Origin: Ptychodera flava
Lineage: Eukaryota; Hemichordata; Enteropneusta; Ptychoderidae
Reading direction: 5' to 3'
Assembly (NCBI RefSeq): GCF_041260155.1
Contig: NC_091941.1
Location: forward strand, 39,814,747-39,878,746
DNA length: 64,000 nt
The notes under the pieces are model-generated. The model did not search any database and had not been told where the DNA came from. It saw only the letters and a list, made by a program, of their open reading frames with translations. A program made the position numbers and the translations under genes. Below are positions 59,647 to 64,000 of this stretch, piece by piece (the first letter of the stretch is position 1; each line of letters begins with the position of its first letter).

Positions 59647-61079
59647 AGAAATTATGTTGGACTTAAAACATGCCAGTATATAATTTGATTGAAAGGAGAC
59701 TGCTTTCCACATGGGACTCAAAATAATTAGAAGGAACCTGCTATGTTTGCTGCAGTAAGGTAAAGCCTGTGGCAGAGGAACATTATACATTACAACATAT
59801 TTTTGATTACTAGCAGCCTTAATCTTCATGTAATATCATATTGGACACCCATCCTAGCATGATTTCAGAGATGGTCCAAGATAAGTCTTGTCATTATTGG
59901 TTTGACGTTTCTATGACTCGGTAATGTTTTTTTGTCTGGGTATTTTGCTTAAATGAGCTTGAAATGTCAACCAGCTACGTCATAAACAGATATCATTCCA
60001 TAGAGTTTTGTTGTTTAAAGTTCAGGAATTGGTAGCTAATAGCTATTGTGCGTAATAAACTGGTAATTAGCTGGTGATTTGCTGAAAAGTCTTTGAAATT
60101 CAACAGCCAGCTATGACTGGATATTCTAAGCCATTCAATTATTGGAATTGTTTGCTGGTATCCAGCAGAAGCTATTCACTGCTTAAAATTGAAGACAGGT
60201 TATTTGCTACCATGCCCTAGTTATTTGTTACGATTATCATGCTGTAAAATGTCATCGACTATTAACTGAACAGCTGCCTGCCCTTAGAAGCTATTTATTT
60301 GCAACTGTAGAAATAACCTCTTATCAAAGTATCATTATACCTGCAAAGACCCTAAAAGGACTACTTTAGAAGATGTCTGATGGGCATACAGATTTTACAT
60401 AAAAACCAGATGCAGAGATGACTACAGATCCCTTGAAAGGCAACAAACAGCTAATGAGAGCAGCAAATAATAAAAAATACCGTCAAAGACAGTGTGCTCA
60501 CATTCAGTTTGAATTGGTCCATTTGAGAAATATTTAAACCAGGAAAAACAAGAATGACAAAAACAAATAAGGTCTCCAACTTAGGTACTGGAGGTCATCT
60601 TTAGGAACATGCATATCAACTTCTATAGCAATGGGACAAGCAGATCCTAAATACATAAGCAAATGTCAACAACAAAAAATAGACAGAGAAGGTTAGATAA
60701 AAAGAAAAGGTGGGAGTGGGTAAAAAAATGTACAAGGGATCTGGTAAAAAGTAATGCTACCTCATCTATCTTCTAGACCCTACCCCCTCCTGAATATCAA
60801 ATGTTCCATCCCTTGGTATTACATGACGCCAGATGACAGGAAATGTATTTACAACCTTGGGGAGTTTTTAATTAATGCCATGAGTGTTATCATTCTAATG
60901 TAAACAGCACTTAAGTTAGTTACAGATAGTGAAATGCCTTCCACTGTGGGCGGTGATTACAACATCTGGAATTATCCTGGATCCAAATTTCTCATCAGTT
61001 CTTGTATGTCTTACATTGAAAAGTTGCAAAAATTGATCCGCGATGAAAAATTCACCTCAGCTTTGTTTTCTGGATCAAA
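59647..61079. other. Intergenic, dispersed repeat fragment
   Basis: Only the ~60685-60830 fragment is recognised; it matches the repeat at 12955-13090 (GGTGGGA...TTCTAGACC). No exon was recognised. Confidence 0.45.
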
Positions 61080-62035
61080 TTTTCCTACAAATTGATACCA
61101 AATATGACAAAATTATGTTCACAGCCTTCAAAACTGTCTCACAACATATCCTGGGTTGGTGTAGGTCATTTAAGGTCACAAACTGAGAAAATTACCTAAA
61201 ATATACAAATTTGGGGGTTTCCAAACACTTTGAGCAGAAAATTTATCTAATAACATCCCTCGGGGCTTTATACCAAATTACAAAGCTATCAAACAAGTAA
61301 TTTTGAGAACAAGTTTACTTGACCAAAAATGACAATATTGTCTGAAAAATACAAATTTGAATATTTCAGGACAATTTCCACATATCTAACTATTGTCATC
61401 TCTGTACGTCTATGTACCAAATATAAAAGCTGTCTGTCCAGGGGTTTTAAAAAGAAAATACTGTTTAAGATTTTTTGACCAAAAATGACAAAATTGCTCC
61501 AAAATAGTAATTTTCCCAATTTTATCATAATTTTTACAAATTAGAAGAGTAACACCCTCGCAAAGATCTAACCCAAATTTGGGAGCGATTGGGCTAGTGG
61601 TTACAGAGAAGAAGAATTTTTACTGAAAATGAGAAAAATCACCAAAAAATTCAGCAAAAATACAAAATTAAGGATATCTTCACAATATTCATAAAACTGT
61701 ACAAGGTTCACTTAAGGTACTTGCACACAAATTTTCAAATCAATCAAAGCAGCGGTTCTTGAGATAGTAATTCTTGACCATTTTCACATTTTTTAAGCTC
61801 ATTTGCATAATTTGGGCAATGCAGACTTCATTTGAACAAAATCCCATCTATAGCAAAGGATGCATCCACACACCAAATACCAAGCTGAAATGTGCAGCGG
61901 TGTTTTTGATGTTGACGGACATACTGTACATACATACATACATACATACATACATACACACATACATACATACAGACGCCATTGACTTCAGCTTATACGA
62001 TGAACTCACATTGGTATAACCAAATGTGAGCTAAA
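61080..62035 (-). repeat. Dispersed ~146-bp-unit repeat, reverse copy
   Basis: On the minus strand it opens with TTTTTAGCTCACATTTGG, an (ATGT)n microsatellite (61927-61973) and GTCCGTCAACATCAAAAAC, then units with TTTGATATTTGG-like words. Same family as 11338-12650. Confidence 0.65.
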
Positions 62036-64000
62036 AAGGGGAACACCTTGCCATCCGATATCTGATGTCAATCAGATAATTGACAACTGGCTAGGCTAAG
62101 ATTACTACCATTCCAGAAGCCACACAAGGCAGATATACACTACAGGACTATCTTGCATTAATGTGCTGTGTCCAAATGTCGACCTCAGAAATGTGATGCA
62201 GCATGGGAACAGGAAGGAAAGTAAACTTCGTCAACCTGTAACTCACTGATGCCGGGACTTACAACTCTTGATGTATATTTGTCTCCCACTACATATTGTC
62301 TTAAAAACTTGTAAAAAGGCAAGTGGTTGATGGTTTATCACAATATCACAGACCAAAAATAAAGTGACCAAAATAAATTGACCTTACATGATTGTATTTC
62401 ACTTTTTCAGTATTGCTTTAGTTCTGATCAGGCCATGATCACTTGAACATGAGATTTAAGCCAAGATTCATATATATTTTGTCATACATCATTATATGTA
62501 TGTTTGATAAGAAATTACATTTCTGCTCAAGATCGGTGGGTTTGGCCCTTTAGGCACCTACCACAGGTCAGGTTTCCAGAAGTGTCCACTTCTCCTGACG
62601 AAAACCAAAGTGATCAAATGCTACTTTTTGATATATCCTCCAGCTCCGGGGCATAAATGTCACAGTTACAAGTGTGCCGTCTGATCAAAATCGTACAGTG
62701 CTGTTGTCGTGCTCCGTGCTTCCTATGTGAAAGACTGTATTTGCGATAAGCTTCGGATTTAGAATATATTTCAAATATTCAATGGCCACTAGTATTTATT
62801 CCCCAGGGAAACAGAAATACCTGACAGGGTTGAGCAATTTTATAAGGTCGCGTTACAATATAATGATCATTATAATCTTTTATTCCGATAACATGCGGGT
62901 TTTCTTCGTCCTTATTGGTAAGCCTTCGAATATGAGTATGGAGAACACGAATATTCCGAATAGTAATCTGATGCACACCATTACCCACACTACATCTACC
63001 GTTCTGTACTTCCGCTTGCGTAATGGCATCATCTTTCGACTTACTCAATGGCACTGGGATATACACACGTGTAGACAGCAGCGGCGGAATCACTTGAGAA
63101 ACTTTAAGAGACTTACTACTCACTTTACCAAGTGTACAATGATTGAAAGGTAGACTATTTAATGTTTTGTGTTTGTTTGTTTTTTAAGTTCATTTTGTTG
63201 ATTACAAGGTATGATCAAGAGAACCCGGCGCCACGCGTGCACGATTAAGTTTCCGAAACCTGATCACAGGCATCTAGATCGTTACACCATACCAAATACT
63301 ACAAGCCTAGACTTTAACTTGGGCAGTGCTATGTAGTTGTCATTGTAGTAGTTTTCTGCTGGTATAAAGTTAAAAGCAAGCGTAAAACTTTCCTGAAATG
63401 TTCATGCGTCAAGGCCGATCGTTGCGTTCTACAATCGTGATAGACACAGTCGCCTGTCGCGGCGCGGCGAAGTACGCAGTGTATGAATAGAGAAGGGCTG
63501 CATGAAAAATACTTGGAGGGAGGGGGGCCGGAGGAATCATTATTGAAATCTTATATGCAATTCATTTTACAGCCCCCTCAATACCCGCAAAAACAATGAA
63601 AATCCCTCCCCTCCATATGATCAAAAGTGTTTAAATCCATATCCCCCCCATTTATATGGCTAAACGATGGCAATGATATTAAACTAAAGTGTTTTTGCTT
63701 ATAACGCCAATCACGTTTCCTCCACAACCGTGCGCCAATCTCTTGTTTTACACCCCAACATGTTAATGGATTCCGTAAATTCAGCTTTCCAATTAACACA
63801 ACCTGTGAATGTTTACTGTGCATTTGTATTGTTAAGACTGCATTCACAAACACGGGGGGGGGGGGGGGAACACCCGGGGTGGGGGGGGGGGGAATCGATT
63901 TGAAAATATCAAGGGTATGGATTTAAAAATCTCATGGTATTTTTAGGACATTTGAAACGATTTGCAGACTTAAAAGGGGACTCAAAACAAAACTCTCCTA
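62036..64000. other. Intergenic to window end
   Basis: Both strands carry overlapping ORFs at ~62780-63150, neither recognised as a protein. G runs at 63854-63868 and 63881-63892 lie near the end. No repeat family was identified. Confidence 0.4.

Noticed and set aside
62779-63153. Opposed ORFs, minus strand ~101 codons to a GT donor at 62820, plus strand 123 codons
   Set aside because: The minus ORF has no ATG at its start and neither product was recognised; an unknown exon remains possible but is not supported enough to call.
1-64000. Retrovirus-like, LINE or Polinton sequence
   Set aside because: No reverse transcriptase, integrase, capsid or polymerase motifs were seen in any frame, and no long terminal direct repeats.

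Overview
This window is animal nuclear DNA. It is AT-rich and repeat-laden, with GT-AG introns and three conserved multi-exon genes rebuilt exon by exon, plus one single-coding-exon gene. The proteins resemble vertebrate orthologues closely, and the mix of non-autonomous DNA transposons and minisatellites suggests a marine invertebrate, probably a deuterostome (hemichordate, amphioxus or echinoderm-like). The phylum cannot be fixed from the sequence. I saw no rRNA or tRNA gene, no CRISPR array, no reverse transcriptase and no virus-derived element.

Layout. 1-2746: sequence carrying one copy of a composite inverted-repeat element. 2763-3443 (+): a GNAT-fold N-acetyltransferase with its coding region in one exon. 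3495-5071: a terminal-inverted-repeat (TIR) transposon sitting in the likely 3' UTR of that gene. 5185-6002: a TA-flanked MITE. 8328-21188 (+): COMMD7, nine coding exons. Its 7 kb first intron holds most of the repeats, including a TTAA-flanked piggyBac-type MITE. 21189-29751: the gap between two convergent genes, dominated by a 72-bp minisatellite (about 52 copies) and a 35-bp minisatellite (about 24 copies). 29752-41772 (-): a DPF/requiem (BAF45-type) gene, nine coding exons, with three intronic tandem arrays and nested transposons. 42580-47049: a gene-free block built of inverted repeats, including a ~365-bp arm present in two nearly identical inverted copies. 47285-48355: three minisatellites. 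48823-57545 (-): DCAF5, eight coding exons, with further foldback elements in its introns. 57546-64000: upstream sequence, another composite element and dispersed repeats.

Functions. The three conserved genes act in gene regulation or protein turnover: COMMD7 in the Commander/NF-kappaB/cullin network, DPF as a histone-reading BAF subunit, and DCAF5 as a CRL4 substrate receptor. They are not an operon. DPF and DCAF5 lie side by side on the same strand, and from memory human DPF3 and DCAF5 are both on 14q24, so this may be old linkage. I did not find an obviously new enzymatic system. The unusual content is structural: hairpin families, palindromic composite elements, elements with tandem-repeat TIRs, and a minisatellite open in frame on both strands.
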